Program-made: the position numbers and the translations under genes
In this document: one piece after another, positions 1 through 7,725 of the stretch
How the letters are laid out: the number at the start of each line of letters is the position of its first letter
Numbering within the stretch: the first letter of the stretch is position 1
Source: Solibacillus isronensis
Lineage (GTDB): Bacteria > Bacillota > Bacilli > Bacillales_A > Planococcaceae
Direction: 5' to 3'
Assembly (NCBI RefSeq): GCF_023715405.1
Contig: NZ_JAMBOC010000001.1
Coordinates: 1,798,001-1,862,000 of the forward strand
DNA: 64,000 nt
Notes under the pieces: generated by a model
The model's database searches: none
Seen by the model: only the letters and a program-made list of their open reading frames with translations
What the model was told of the DNA's origin: nothing

Positions 1-271
1 TCTGCTTTTCGTCCAAATGATAAATAAAGGCAAAAACTTCGGCCACTGCTTGGTAAAGTTCTTCCGGGATGGATGTGTTCAAATCAAGCTGGCCCAACAG
101 TTCCACCAAGTTGGGGTCTTCATAAACAGGTACTTCATGCATTGCTGCTTTTTCTAATATATTTTCCGCAATTTTCCCTTTTCCTTTCGCGACAACTGTC
201 GGACCACTGCTTTTCTGCGGATCATAGGAAAGGGCGATCGCTTCTTTTCGTATATATTTTTTTTCGGTCAT
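1..271 (-). CDS. ylqH: FlhB C-terminal-domain-like protein (YlqH type), 3' end cut by window
   Basis: Ninety residues are visible from an ATG at 271 to the window edge. The sequence matches the cytoplasmic C-terminal domain of the flagellar export switch protein FlhB: an ALSYDP stretch near residue 13, TVVAKGKGKIAENI, then VPVYEDPNLVELL and IPEELYQAVAEVFAFIY. The FlhB membrane part and the NPTH autocleavage motif are absent, so the protein resembles only the fragment after the cleavage site. B. subtilis YlqH has the same design and neighbourhood. Its ATG overlaps the stop of the FliK-like gene upstream (ATGA), so the two are probably translationally coupled. Its function is not established; a direct role in flagellar export is not implied by this locus. 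Confidence 0.8.
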   Translation of the reverse strand, partial: MTEKKYIRKEAIALSYDPQKSSGPTVVAKGKGKIAENILEKAAMHEVPVYEDPNLVELLGQLDLNTSIPEELYQAVAEVFAFIYHLDEKQ

Positions 272-2190
272 ACGCGGATATCTACCCCTCCTTGCTCGTC
301 TTCTTGCTGATTTGACAGTTTTGTGACAGTTTTTCCTGCTTGTTCTCCAAAAGGTTTGATAAACAGTCCGGATAATGTATAGTCTTTTTCCAGCAACCCT
401 GCCTTTAACGTTCCTTTCAGGGAAGTCGCCAACGAATCTAAATTTGGCATATCATTATATATATTAATTGTGACGACACGGTTTTGTACTTGCATATCGA
501 TTACAGTCTGTTGCAAGGTTTCCATATTTAAATAAAATAGAATGCGGGCAAAATTGGCATCAATTTTACCATCATCTTTCATACGACCATTCCATTGCAA
601 TGTGGCATCCATTTTCTTGCCGAAGAAATCCAACGGCACTTGCATGACAAGCTGATGCTGATGTCCGTTTTCCCCTGAATTGAGCTGCATCCCATTTAGT
701 CTGGCCATCACCATTTCAGCGGCATCCTTTATTGCAACCGGTGTTTGGACATCTTGAAGTAGCGCTAATAATTGCGGCTTTATTTGTTGGGCAATTGCCT
801 GTATATCCCCTGCCTTATTCGCCAGCGCCGCCTCATAGCTGACGCCAAGCCCTTTTAAGACAGTCTTTATTGCCTGTTCCATCGCACGACTATCAACCGC
901 AGCCTGTACTTGACCTTCTGCTTGTGTGAGCGCACTTTGCATCACAGGCTGCGGACTGTCAGCCGTCACTTTCACTAAATTGCGCAACAGCTGATCGGCA
1001 ATCGGTAAATTTGTCTCTGGCTTCAGTAACGTGAGCAATTGATCCTTCGCGGACAGCCCTTGATCATTTTGCATAAATAATCGCGTCGTTACATTTTCAC
1101 TGTATGCGTTTGTCAGTTGCTGCCGTAGTTGATTTACCAATACTTCAACAGCTGGCTTTGAAGCCGGAATCTGTTCAAAACGTGACAGTAATTGCTGTAG
1201 TTGCTGCTTTTGCGTTGACGTTAATAAGCTTTCATTACTAATCCATGCTTTTACTTGCTCTAACATCGGTTTTATTTGTTCAGGGTTCGTTTGCCCGAGC
1301 TGCTGCAGCATTTGGCCCGCCCCTTTTAACAGCGGTGTTGCAGCAGCCTGTAATGGATTCATCGTCTGTTGGTTTCCTTGCTGATTTACCGTTTGCCAAT
1401 TTTGCAAAGTTGCATTTTGCGGTAAAATACCCGCTTCTTTTAATACCGTCAGCGATTGAAGTTTCGATGCAATCGATGAATTATTATCCAGTAAATTTTG
1501 AGTCGCCCTTGCAAGGAGGATACCGCCTGTTTCATTGTTCAACGGCTTTGCCAGCTGGTCAATTTGCTGTAATAGCGATGATTTGATCGTTTCATTCCCT
1601 CCAGATTGAGATGCCAAGAGCTGCGCCAAATTGGCTAAATTTGCCGACATGCCATCTGTTTTGATTCCTTGAGTCAATGCTTGAAATACGGTATTTGTAA
1701 AAGGCATTTTCAGCTCCACCATTCGCTGCAGTGCGTGAAGTGCATTATTCTTATCTACTCCTGCAGGCAAGTTTTTCATCCAGCTTTCCGCGGCTATGAG
1801 CTGTTCTTTTGCAAGGGGTAACTGGGCTTTCATAAAATGCGAAAGTACTTGCTGCATTTCACTCGATTTCGGCAAATTCATTGTTTCAAGCAGCTGGGAC
1901 ATCTGCTGGCCGGCTGTCATTGATTGCGACATCGGTCCAGTTACTACTTTTAATTCTGTTTGCGGATTTGTCGCTGTCACCTGAAAAAAATGTGCATCGC
2001 CTAGCTTTAAAGGTACTTCCAGCTTTGCCATGAGCTTTTGATTGCCCACTTGGACTTCTGCCATCTGATTTGGGTAGAGCTGCTTAATCGTCCCGTGAAA
2101 TACCTGATCCTGTCTTAACGATAATGGCTGGTTTGCTGTTACTTGCTGCGAAGTATTAGTTTGGATTGCATTAAACGATGAGAAGTTCAT
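268..2190 (-). CDS. ylqG: FliK-like hook-length-control-related protein (YlqG type)
   Basis: A 640-residue protein rich in Gln, Leu and Asn, with a long low-complexity helical middle. The last ~125 residues (from LVMQVPLDFFGKKMDATLQW) resemble the compact C-terminal FliK/Flg_hook domain, which in flagella contacts FlhB. I chose the ATG at 2190: it follows GAAGGGAG and lies just past the rnhB stop, whereas the frame stays open upstream inside rnhB. The stop overlaps the start of the FlhB-C-like gene, so the two partner-type domains are encoded as a coupled pair. B. subtilis has ylqG-ylqH at the same place after rnhB. The biological role is unknown. Confidence 0.75.
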   Translation of the reverse strand: MNFSSFNAIQTNTSQQVTANQPLSLRQDQVFHGTIKQLYPNQMAEVQVGNQKLMAKLEVPLKLGDAHFFQVTATNPQTELKVVTGPMSQSMTAGQQMSQLLETMNLPKSSEMQQVLSHFMKAQLPLAKEQLIAAESWMKNLPAGVDKNNALHALQRMVELKMPFTNTVFQALTQGIKTDGMSANLANLAQLLASQSGGNETIKSSLLQQIDQLAKPLNNETGGILLARATQNLLDNNSSIASKLQSLTVLKEAGILPQNATLQNWQTVNQQGNQQTMNPLQAAATPLLKGAGQMLQQLGQTNPEQIKPMLEQVKAWISNESLLTSTQKQQLQQLLSRFEQIPASKPAVEVLVNQLRQQLTNAYSENVTTRLFMQNDQGLSAKDQLLTLLKPETNLPIADQLLRNLVKVTADSPQPVMQSALTQAEGQVQAAVDSRAMEQAIKTVLKGLGVSYEAALANKAGDIQAIAQQIKPQLLALLQDVQTPVAIKDAAEMVMARLNGMQLNSGENGHQHQLVMQVPLDFFGKKMDATLQWNGRMKDDGKIDANFARILFYLNMETLQQTVIDMQVQNRVVTINIYNDMPNLDSLATSLKGTLKAGLLEKDYTLSGLFIKPFGEQAGKTVTKLSNQQEDEQGGVDIRV

Positions 2191-2194
2191 GCCG

Positions 2195-2968
2195 TTACTC
2201 CCTTCTTTGAAGCATTGATTTAATCGGTTCAAATGTTTTTCGATGATGTTCTGTCGGTCCATATTGGGCAATTGCTTCCAAGTGCTGCTTTGTTCCGTAC
2301 CCGGCATGCTGCGCAAAACCGTATTGCGGATATTCGCAATCCAGCTTTTCCATATAGTCATCACGTGCCGTTTTCGCTAAAATAGATGCTGCTGCGATTG
2401 ACAGGCTGCGTGCATCCCCCTTTATGATGGATGCTTGCGGAATCGACGTCGAAAGTGTCATCGCATCAGCCAATATGAAGTTCGGTTTGACTTCAAGTGT
2501 TTCGATACTTTTTAACATTGACTGGCGTGTTGCTTCATATATATTAAGGCGATCGATTTCTTCGGCACTTTGAAAATGAACAGAATAATATAATGCATGT
2601 TTTTTAATCCGTTCAGCAAACTGATTACGTTTTTCTTTTGATAATTGTTTGGAATCGTTTACGCCAATCAGTTCCTGGCAATAATTCGGCAATATAACGG
2701 CCGCGGTTACGACAGGTCCCGCGAGTGGTCCGCGGCCTGCTTCGTCTGTGCCTGCAATATAGGCATTTTCATATGGTAAATAGCTTGCGTCAAATTGCAG
2801 TTTTTCATTATGTGCTTGTTGGAGTGCTTCTATCTTTTCCAGGCGTTTTTGAAATTGCATCCATGCTTTTTGGACGCCTGCCCGTTCATCCTTTACTATA
2901 TAATCCATCCATGGCTCGATTTGTGCTGCTGTTTTTAATGCTTCTGTAATCTCTTTAATTGTTTTCAT
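2195..2968 (-). CDS. rnhB: Ribonuclease HII
   Basis: A 257-residue enzyme that cuts the RNA strand of RNA-DNA hybrids and removes misincorporated ribonucleotides from DNA. The family signature GTDEAGRGPLAGPVV lies near residue 73 and supplies the catalytic Asp-Glu pair; further acidic residues sit in VNDSKQLS and ILADAMTL. Length is normal for Bacillales RNase HII (about 255). It lies downstream of rbgA but a hairpin terminator separates them, so it may have its own promoter. The following ylqG begins seven bases past the last sense codon, using a Shine-Dalgarno inside the rnhB end. Confidence 0.97.
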   Translation of the reverse strand: MKTIKEITEALKTAAQIEPWMDYIVKDERAGVQKAWMQFQKRLEKIEALQQAHNEKLQFDASYLPYENAYIAGTDEAGRGPLAGPVVTAAVILPNYCQELIGVNDSKQLSKEKRNQFAERIKKHALYYSVHFQSAEEIDRLNIYEATRQSMLKSIETLEVKPNFILADAMTLSTSIPQASIIKGDARSLSIAAASILAKTARDDYMEKLDCEYPQYGFAQHAGYGTKQHLEAIAQYGPTEHHRKTFEPIKSMLQRRE

Positions 2969-3021
2969 ATAAAGTCCTCAAATCTATCAATCTTCTTGTT
3001 ATATCGTCTACTTTTCTTATT

Positions 3022-3062
3022 ATAAAAGAAAAAACCTTTCTCAAATAAATGAAAAAGGTTTT
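3022..3062 (-). terminator. Rho-independent terminator after rbgA
   Basis: Arms AAAACCTTT (3031-3039) and AAAGGTTTT (3054-3062) pair around a 14-base loop. On the minus strand the stem is followed by a T-rich tail. It lies 20 bases past the rbgA stop and before rnhB. Confidence 0.75.
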
Positions 3063-3081
3063 GACTGTCTATTATTCCACT

Positions 3082-4035
3082 TTATTCGTTGCTTTCTTGC
3101 TTTTTCTGGCGGTTTAGCGCGGCAGTTTTTTTCCGGCGCTCTTCATTTTCCAGCGCAATCGCTTCTTCCAATTGCTCTTTTTCAAGTTGCTCGGAAACAA
3201 AATCAAATGTGAGTTTCCCAAGATTCTGTTCACGAATGTCGCGTACAACTAATACGGACACTTGATCATAGTCAATCTCTCCGCCTTGTCCAAATACACG
3301 GCGTAACTTTCCAATTGCATCAAATGTTTCGACAAGTTCTTCGGATACTGCTGAAATTTTATAGCGTTCTTCCATGCGTGTTGGATAGTGAGTTTCTAAA
3401 AAACGTAAGCCGTATACAGCCAAGTCTTCCATATTCATAATTGTATCTTTAATCGCACCAGTCAAAGCAAGCTTATAGCCGACTTCCTGATCTTCAAACT
3501 TCGGCCATAAAATACCCGGAGTATCCAGAAGTTCAATTTCCTTACCGACTTTAATCCATTGCTGTGCTTTTGTAACACCCGGCATATTTCCTGTTTTCGC
3601 AAGGTTTTTCTTCGCTAAACGGTTGATTAAAGTTGATTTCCCGACATTCGGAATACCTACAATCATTGCGCGGATGGCACGGGGCTTCATTCCTTTTGAT
3701 TTCATGCGCTCCCATTTATCCGCCAAAATCTCCTGTGCGGCCTTTGTAACCGCCTGTAAGCCTTTCCCTTCCAACGAGTTAATGGCTACTGCTTTAAAGC
3801 CTCTGTCGGCGAAATATTGAATCCAGCGGCGTGTTTCCTGCTCATCGGCCATATCTTGTTTATTTAAAACGAGCAGGCGCGGTTTTTGATGAATGACTTC
3901 ATCGATCATCGGATTACGTGAAGATAATGGTAAACGCGCATCGACAAGCTCAAAAATGATATCGACAAGCTTTAAACTTTCCGATACTTGACGGCGCGCC
4001 TTTGCCATATGTCCTGGAAACCATTGAATTGTCAT
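3082..4035 (-). CDS. rbgA: Ribosome biogenesis GTPase RbgA (YlqF)
   Basis: A 317-residue circularly permuted GTPase needed for late assembly of the 50S subunit. The G motifs occur in permuted order: G4 as LNKQDM near residue 58, then G1 as [10 protein letters not shown], then G3 as DTPG. The N-terminus [16 protein letters not shown] is typical of the family. The C-terminus carries a charged extension ([15 protein letters not shown]), making it longer than B. subtilis RbgA (282). The start ATG follows AGGAGG. A lepB terminator and a repeat copy lie upstream, so it is probably transcribed from a promoter within 4036-4160, which I could not place. Confidence 0.96.
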   Translation of the reverse strand: MTIQWFPGHMAKARRQVSESLKLVDIIFELVDARLPLSSRNPMIDEVIHQKPRLLVLNKQDMADEQETRRWIQYFADRGFKAVAINSLEGKGLQAVTKAAQEILADKWERMKSKGMKPRAIRAMIVGIPNVGKSTLINRLAKKNLAKTGNMPGVTKAQQWIKVGKEIELLDTPGILWPKFEDQEVGYKLALTGAIKDTIMNMEDLAVYGLRFLETHYPTRMEERYKISAVSEELVETFDAIGKLRRVFGQGGEIDYDQVSVLVVRDIREQNLGKLTFDFVSEQLEKEQLEEAIALENEERRKKTAALNRQKKQESNE

Positions 4036-4076
4036 AATGTATAACCTCCTGTAAATTACATACTTCTATTCTCAAC

Positions 4077-4111
4077 AAAAAAATGAGGAGTTTAAACTGC
4101 CCCCTCATTTT
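4077..4111 (-). terminator. Hairpin terminator between lepB and rbgA
   Basis: Arms AAAATGAGG (4080-4088) and CCTCATTTT (4103-4111) form a 9-bp stem. On the minus strand it runs into a T-run (plus-strand A-run at 4077-4083). It would end lepB transcription after reading through the repeat copy, and sits only ~40 bases before the rbgA start. Confidence 0.6.
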
Positions 4112-4161
4112 AGACAATATTTAATATTTATTGCGATAAATGATCCTTCATCAAATATGGG

Positions 4162-4332
4162 GTTGATTTCCATTACAGGGCAGACGCTTTCCGGGCAAGA
4201 ATTAGAGTCAAACTTGTTTGTAACTAATTCTTTGCGCCGAGGATGGCGGCAATTTATTGCGGCCACCGCAGAAGCAACGACTTGATAAATGAGAAAGCGA
4301 AATCAACTCGCCTCCCCTCCATTCCAATCAAC
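4162..4332. repeat. Intergenic repeat, copy A
   Basis: Fills most of the 351-base gap 4036-4386. The left edge (GTTGATTTCCATTAC, then a CAGACGCTTTCC stretch) and the right edge (CCCCTCCATTCCAATCAAC) match the edges of copy B at 49857-50004; GTTGATT and AATCAAC form short inverted ends. The core differs between copies and here contains a hairpin with arms AAGAATTAG (4197-4205) and CTAATTCTT (4224-4232). I see no open reading frame of note. The rest of the gap (4333-4386) holds nothing I recognise. Confidence 0.75.
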
Positions 4333-4386
4333 CGCTATGACATTTAGTTAAGTCATCCTCATCTATTGATGAAAATCCGATAAATT

Positions 4387-4950
4387 TTACTTTACGATTT
4401 CAATTTCGTTTAACGGCCAGAAAATGATGTTCGTATTACCGATAATTTCTTTCTGTTCGACGATTCCAATATGGCGGCTGTCTTTACTGAAGCGACGGTT
4501 ATCGCCCATTACGAATACGTAGCCTTCCGGAATTACGTCCAGTGACGGATCGATATCTTTCAGCGAGAAGTCACCTGTTAAGTTGCCTTCGCTAATTTCG
4601 GCCTTATAAGCGTCCAAATACGGTTCGTCGATTGGTTCACCATTAATGTATAATTGATCATCCTTATATTCTACAAAGTCCCCTGGAACACCGATGACAC
4701 GTTTAATATAGTCCTTTTGTTCAGGTGCGTGGAATACGACAATGTCAAAACGGTCGGGTTCGCCGATTTTATAGCTGAATTTGTTGACGATCATACGATC
4801 TCCATTTTCAAGGGTAGGCATCATTGAATCCCCGTCTACTACAATCGGTGTAAATAAAAAGTAACGAATAAATGCGGCAATCGCAAACGCAATCAGTAGA
4901 GCTTTCGTCCATTCCCAAAGCTCATTTTTTTCTTTTTCAGTTTTTTCCAC
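4387..4950 (-). CDS. lepB: Type I signal peptidase
   Basis: Membrane-anchored serine protease that removes signal peptides from exported proteins. With the GTG start at 4950 it has 187 residues: one N-terminal membrane segment (about 17-34), the catalytic Ser42 in GDSMMPTL, the general-base Lys83 in DYIKRVIGVPGD, and the late box FVMGDNR. I prefer GTG because AAGGGGG lies 8 bases upstream and because a good promoter puts transcription start close to 4972, too near the alternative ATG at 4971. Single-membrane-span architecture is typical of Firmicutes Sip proteins. Transcribed alone, with its own promoter, between rplS and rbgA. Confidence 0.94.
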   Translation of the reverse strand: MEKTEKEKNELWEWTKALLIAFAIAAFIRYFLFTPIVVDGDSMMPTLENGDRMIVNKFSYKIGEPDRFDIVVFHAPEQKDYIKRVIGVPGDFVEYKDDQLYINGEPIDEPYLDAYKAEISEGNLTGDFSLKDIDPSLDVIPEGYVFVMGDNRRFSKDSRHIGIVEQKEIIGNTNIIFWPLNEIEIVK

Positions 4951-4978
4951 GTAGCTATCCCCCTTGCTCATCACATTT

Positions 4979-5007
4979 ATTGTATACGAAATATGTATAT
5001 CAAGCAA
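4979..5007 (-). promoter_or_regulatory. Likely sigma-A promoter of lepB
   Basis: Minus-strand -35 TTGCTT (5002-5007) and -10 TACAAT (4979-4984) with a 17-base spacer. Predicted start near 4972, about 22 bases before the GTG start codon. Confidence 0.6.
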
Positions 5008-5084
5008 AAATCTAATCTAAATTATTACATCATATTATCTATAGTTTATTGTCAAAATCACATGTTAATACACATTTTTTACTT

Positions 5085-5118
5085 AAAGAAAGAAAGGGAC
5101 TTGTATTATACAAGCCCC
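5085..5118 (-). terminator. Terminator after rplS
   Basis: Stem GGGACTTGTA (5096-5105) with TACAAGCCC (5109-5117), a 3-base loop and one mismatch. On the minus strand it is followed by a T-rich tract (TTTCTTTCTTT). Confidence 0.75.
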
Positions 5119-5132
5119 CTTCTAAAAAGTTC

Positions 5133-5477
5133 TTATCGAATTTCTTTAATACGAGCAGCTTTACCACGTAAGTTACGTAGGTAGTAAAGTTTAGCACGAC
5201 GTACTTTACCTTTACGTACTACTTCTAACTTAGCGATTTTTGGAGTGTGTACTGGGAAAGTACGCTCTACACCAACACCGTAAGAAATTTTACGTACTGT
5301 GAAAGTTTCGCTAATTCCGCCACCACGACGTTTAATAACTACACCTTCGAATAATTGGATACGCTCACGAGTACCCTCAACGATTTTAACGTGTACCTTA
5401 ACTGTGTCACCTGGTTTGAATGTAGGTAAGTCTGAACGTAATTGATCTTTAGTGATCTCTGTAATAATGTTTGACAT
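5133..5477 (-). CDS. rplS: 50S ribosomal protein L19
   Basis: A 114-residue protein, the usual length. It sits at the 30S-50S interface of the ribosome. Recognisable stretches are [15 protein letters not shown] near residue 17, [14 protein letters not shown] and the basic tail [19 protein letters not shown]. It is preceded by its own promoter and an 85-base leader, and followed by a terminator, so its expression can be set apart from trmD/rimM upstream. Start ATG follows AAGGAGAG. Confidence 0.98.
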   Translation of the reverse strand: MSNIITEITKDQLRSDLPTFKPGDTVKVHVKIVEGTRERIQLFEGVVIKRRGGGISETFTVRKISYGVGVERTFPVHTPKIAKLEVVRKGKVRRAKLYYLRNLRGKAARIKEIR

Positions 5478-5562
5478 TGTTTTCTCTCCTTAGACAGATG
5501 CTCATGCACGCTAATTTAAGCCACAGCGGAACACCGTAATTCAGTGCTTACATTGAAGCACA
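5478..5562 (-). ncRNA. Possible L19 mRNA leader
   Basis: The stretch between the rplS promoter and its start codon would be a ~85-nt 5' leader. It can form a hairpin from GTGCT/AGCAC and contains more short inverted pieces. An autoregulatory L19 leader is known in Firmicutes at this position. I match it by position, not by a structure alignment, so the call is tentative. Confidence 0.4.
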
Positions 5563-5568
5563 AAATGA

Positions 5569-5597
5569 ATCTTACCATAATTGTTTTAGGCTTGCAA
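5569..5597 (-). promoter_or_regulatory. Sigma-A promoter of rplS inside the gap after trmD
   Basis: Minus-strand -35 TTGCAA (5592-5597), 17-base spacer, -10 TAAGAT (5569-5574). It lies just past the trmD stop and would start transcription near 5562. Confidence 0.65.
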
Positions 5598-5608
5598 GTA
5601 GTTTTGCT

Positions 5609-6337
5609 TTACATTTCATTCTTAATTTTTTCGATTATTTTCATTTGCTTGTCCGTTAATTCAAGAGCGTCCAATAAATCCGGTCTGCGCTCCAACGTAC
5701 GCTTGAATGACTGTTCCTCACGCCACGCATCTATTTTCGCGTGATTACCTGATAGCAATATATCCGGCACTTTCATTCCTCTAAAGTCAGATGGGCGCGT
5801 ATAATGAGGGTGCTCTAATAATCCTGTTGAAAATGAATCCTGAATATGTGAATCTTCCTGACCAAGTACACCCGGCAACAAACGTACAACCGCATCGATT
5901 ACCGTCATCGCAGGTAGCTCGCCTCCTGTTAGAACAAAGTCGCCAATCGAAATCTCATCTGTTACTAGATACTCCCGAATCCGCTCATCATATCCTTCAT
6001 AATGCCCGCAAAGGAATACTAAATCTTCTTCCTTTGAAAGCTCCTCTGCCTTCTTCTGCGTAAAGCGCTCGCCTTGTGGGCACATGAGAATAACACGTGG
6101 CTTGCGGCCTTCTGTAATGGCTTCCACCGCATTGAACATCGGTTCCGGCTTTAATACCATTCCCGCTCCGCCGCCGTACGGGTAATCATCCACTTGTTTG
6201 TGCTTGTTTTCACTGTAATCCCGGATATCAGTTACCGCTAGCTCAACGGCACCTTTTTCCTGAGCCTTTTTTAAAATCGATGACCCAAACACACCTGTGA
6301 ACATATCAGGAAATAAACTTAATACGTGAATCTTCAT
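5609..6337 (-). CDS. trmD: tRNA (guanine37-N1)-methyltransferase
   Basis: A 242-residue SPOUT-class enzyme that makes m1G37 beside the anticodon using S-adenosylmethionine, guarding against frameshifts. The knot/SAM-binding loop reads [16 protein letters not shown] near residue 131; [11 protein letters not shown] and the [11 protein letters not shown] stretch are also typical. Length matches the family (about 243). Its ATG overlaps the rimM stop (ATGA), so the two are coupled. The gene order rpsP-(ylqC)-rimM-trmD-rplS is the standard Bacillales arrangement. Confidence 0.98.
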   Translation of the reverse strand: MKIHVLSLFPDMFTGVFGSSILKKAQEKGAVELAVTDIRDYSENKHKQVDDYPYGGGAGMVLKPEPMFNAVEAITEGRKPRVILMCPQGERFTQKKAEELSKEEDLVFLCGHYEGYDERIREYLVTDEISIGDFVLTGGELPAMTVIDAVVRLLPGVLGQEDSHIQDSFSTGLLEHPHYTRPSDFRGMKVPDILLSGNHAKIDAWREEQSFKRTLERRPDLLDALELTDKQMKIIEKIKNEM

Positions 6338-6855
6338 TCCAACAAACCTTCCATTACGTGAATAACGATTTTCTTTTCATCGACATCAATATCTTTTACG
6401 ATATCCTCAATGTAAGGAATGTAGTGTTTCTTACCATTTTGCGCTTTAACTTCCCATACATCGTTTGCGCCCGTTTCTAAAATATCGGTAACAACGCCGA
6501 TCAGTTCGCCCTCTTCTGAAAACACTTCACAATCTTTAATTTCAAAGTGATAGTATTCATTATCTTCAAGCTCATCTTCCGCTAATTGATCCATCGACAC
6601 TTTTAATAGGCCTTCTTTAAATGGTTCCACTAAATTAATGTTTTCCATTCCTTCAAATGTCACCAAGATAAAGTTTTTATGGCGTCTTGATGAACTGATC
6701 GTTACCCAAGTCGGTTTTTTATCATCTTTTTTGAATGCTGCTAGTTTTGATCCTACCGCAAAACGTTCTTCTTCAAAGTCCGTTGTCGATAAGATTCGCA
6801 GCTCTCCACGAATACCATGTGTATTTACAATACGTCCTACATTAAACCATTCCAT
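6334..6855 (-). CDS. rimM: 16S rRNA processing protein RimM
   Basis: A 173-residue assembly factor for the 30S head that binds S19. The N-terminal RimM domain starts [19 protein letters not shown]; a C-terminal PRC-barrel domain includes [20 protein letters not shown] and [14 protein letters not shown]. The length is normal. It overlaps trmD downstream by ATGA. Upstream is a 244-base gap carrying repeat copy C and the khpA terminator, so rimM must have its own start of transcription or rely on read-through. Confidence 0.97.
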   Translation of the reverse strand: MEWFNVGRIVNTHGIRGELRILSTTDFEEERFAVGSKLAAFKKDDKKPTWVTISSSRRHKNFILVTFEGMENINLVEPFKEGLLKVSMDQLAEDELEDNEYYHFEIKDCEVFSEEGELIGVVTDILETGANDVWEVKAQNGKKHYIPYIEDIVKDIDVDEKKIVIHVMEGLLE

Positions 6856-6907
6856 GTATATTCCACCTTTTATAATAATTTGTTACCACATAACTTTTAT
6901 ATACACC

Positions 6908-7031
6908 GTTGTTTGGAGTGAAGGCGGCGAAGTAACATTCAAATGCCTTTTGATTTGAATGTTACTTTGCGACGAAAGCAGAGCGACAGGAGCACATGCA
7001 CAATGCTTCTATGGCAACCGCAATAAACTCC
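6908..7031. repeat. Intergenic repeat, copy C (inverted relative to A and B)
   Basis: Starts GTTGTTTGGAGTG and ends GCAATAAACTCC, which match the reverse complement of copy B's ends. It shares the internal block TTTGCGACGAAAGC followed by GACAGGAGCA with copy B (reverse strand). Its unique core is a perfect 15-bp hairpin, arms at 6930-6944 and 6953-6967. It sits between khpA and rimM, where B. subtilis has ylqD. Confidence 0.65.
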
Positions 7032-7061
7032 TACCGTAACGGAAAACAACATTATCATAAC

Positions 7062-7098
7062 AAAAAAAGAAGGGTTAGCAAAATGCCACCCTTCTTTT
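7062..7098 (-). terminator. Strong terminator after khpA
   Basis: Arms AGAAGGGT (7068-7075) and ACCCTTCT (7088-7095), 12-base loop, followed on the minus strand by seven Ts. It ends the rpsP-khpA transcript immediately past the khpA stop. Confidence 0.85.
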
Positions 7099-7099
7099 A

Positions 7100-7333
7100 C
7101 TAATCCAATATATCGACATACGTCTTTTTCTTCTGGTGGCCGCCCGCTGCTGAGTACACAATCGTACGAATTGCCTTCGCAACACGTCCTTGCTTGCCTA
7201 TTACTTTCCCTCGATCCTCTGGATGAACAAAAAGCTTATAAACAACTCGATTTGAAGTTTCGTCCGTCTCAATACGAACGTCTTCAGGATAATCGACTAA
7301 CGGTTTCACAATTGCTTCAATCAGCTGCTGCAT
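7100..7333 (-). CDS. khpA: RNA-binding protein KhpA (YlqC), KH domain
   Basis: A 77-residue protein consisting of a single KH domain; the GxxG loop is GKQG in HPEDRGKVIGKQGRVAKAIR. In Streptococcus and related bacteria KhpA pairs with KhpB (EloR/Jag) to bind RNA and influence cell elongation and division. It follows rpsP by 27 bases and ends at a strong terminator, forming a two-gene unit with rpsP. Confidence 0.94.
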   Translation of the reverse strand: MQQLIEAIVKPLVDYPEDVRIETDETSNRVVYKLFVHPEDRGKVIGKQGRVAKAIRTIVYSAAGGHQKKKTYVDILD

Positions 7334-7360
7334 AATGCCACCTCCGAATTAATCATTGAA

Positions 7361-7633
7361 TTATTTGCTGTATTTAGCGTTATGGAATTTTTCCATGATA
7401 CCTTGTTCTGAGAACAGGTTACGTACAGTATCAGATGGTTTTGCACCATCAGTTAACCATTTAAGAGCTTTCTCTTCATCGATTTGTACTGTAGCTGGAA
7501 CTGTAAGTGGGTTGTAAGTACCTACTGTTTCGATTTGACGGCCGTCACGTGGTGAACGAGCGTCTGCAACTACGATACGATAGAAAGGAGATTTTTTAGC
7601 TCCCATACGTTTTAAGCGAATTTTAACTGCCAT
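7361..7633 (-). CDS. rpsP: 30S ribosomal protein S16
   Basis: A 90-residue protein of usual length. The start [20 protein letters not shown] and the stretch [16 protein letters not shown] are diagnostic. S16 stabilises the 5' domain of 16S rRNA. The upstream gap to ffh is 92 bases and contains a minus-strand TATAAT (plus-strand ATTATA near 7660), a likely -10 element with no convincing -35. It is probably transcribed with khpA. Confidence 0.98.
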   Translation of the reverse strand: MAVKIRLKRMGAKKSPFYRIVVADARSPRDGRQIETVGTYNPLTVPATVQIDEEKALKWLTDGAKPSDTVRNLFSEQGIMEKFHNAKYSK

Positions 7634-7725
7634 TTTTATAGCACCTCCGAATAAGTTTCACACAAGATATTATATTAGCAATGTCTTGATGGTTTGTAAA
7701 GTGTTTTTTCTTAACACCTTATTTT

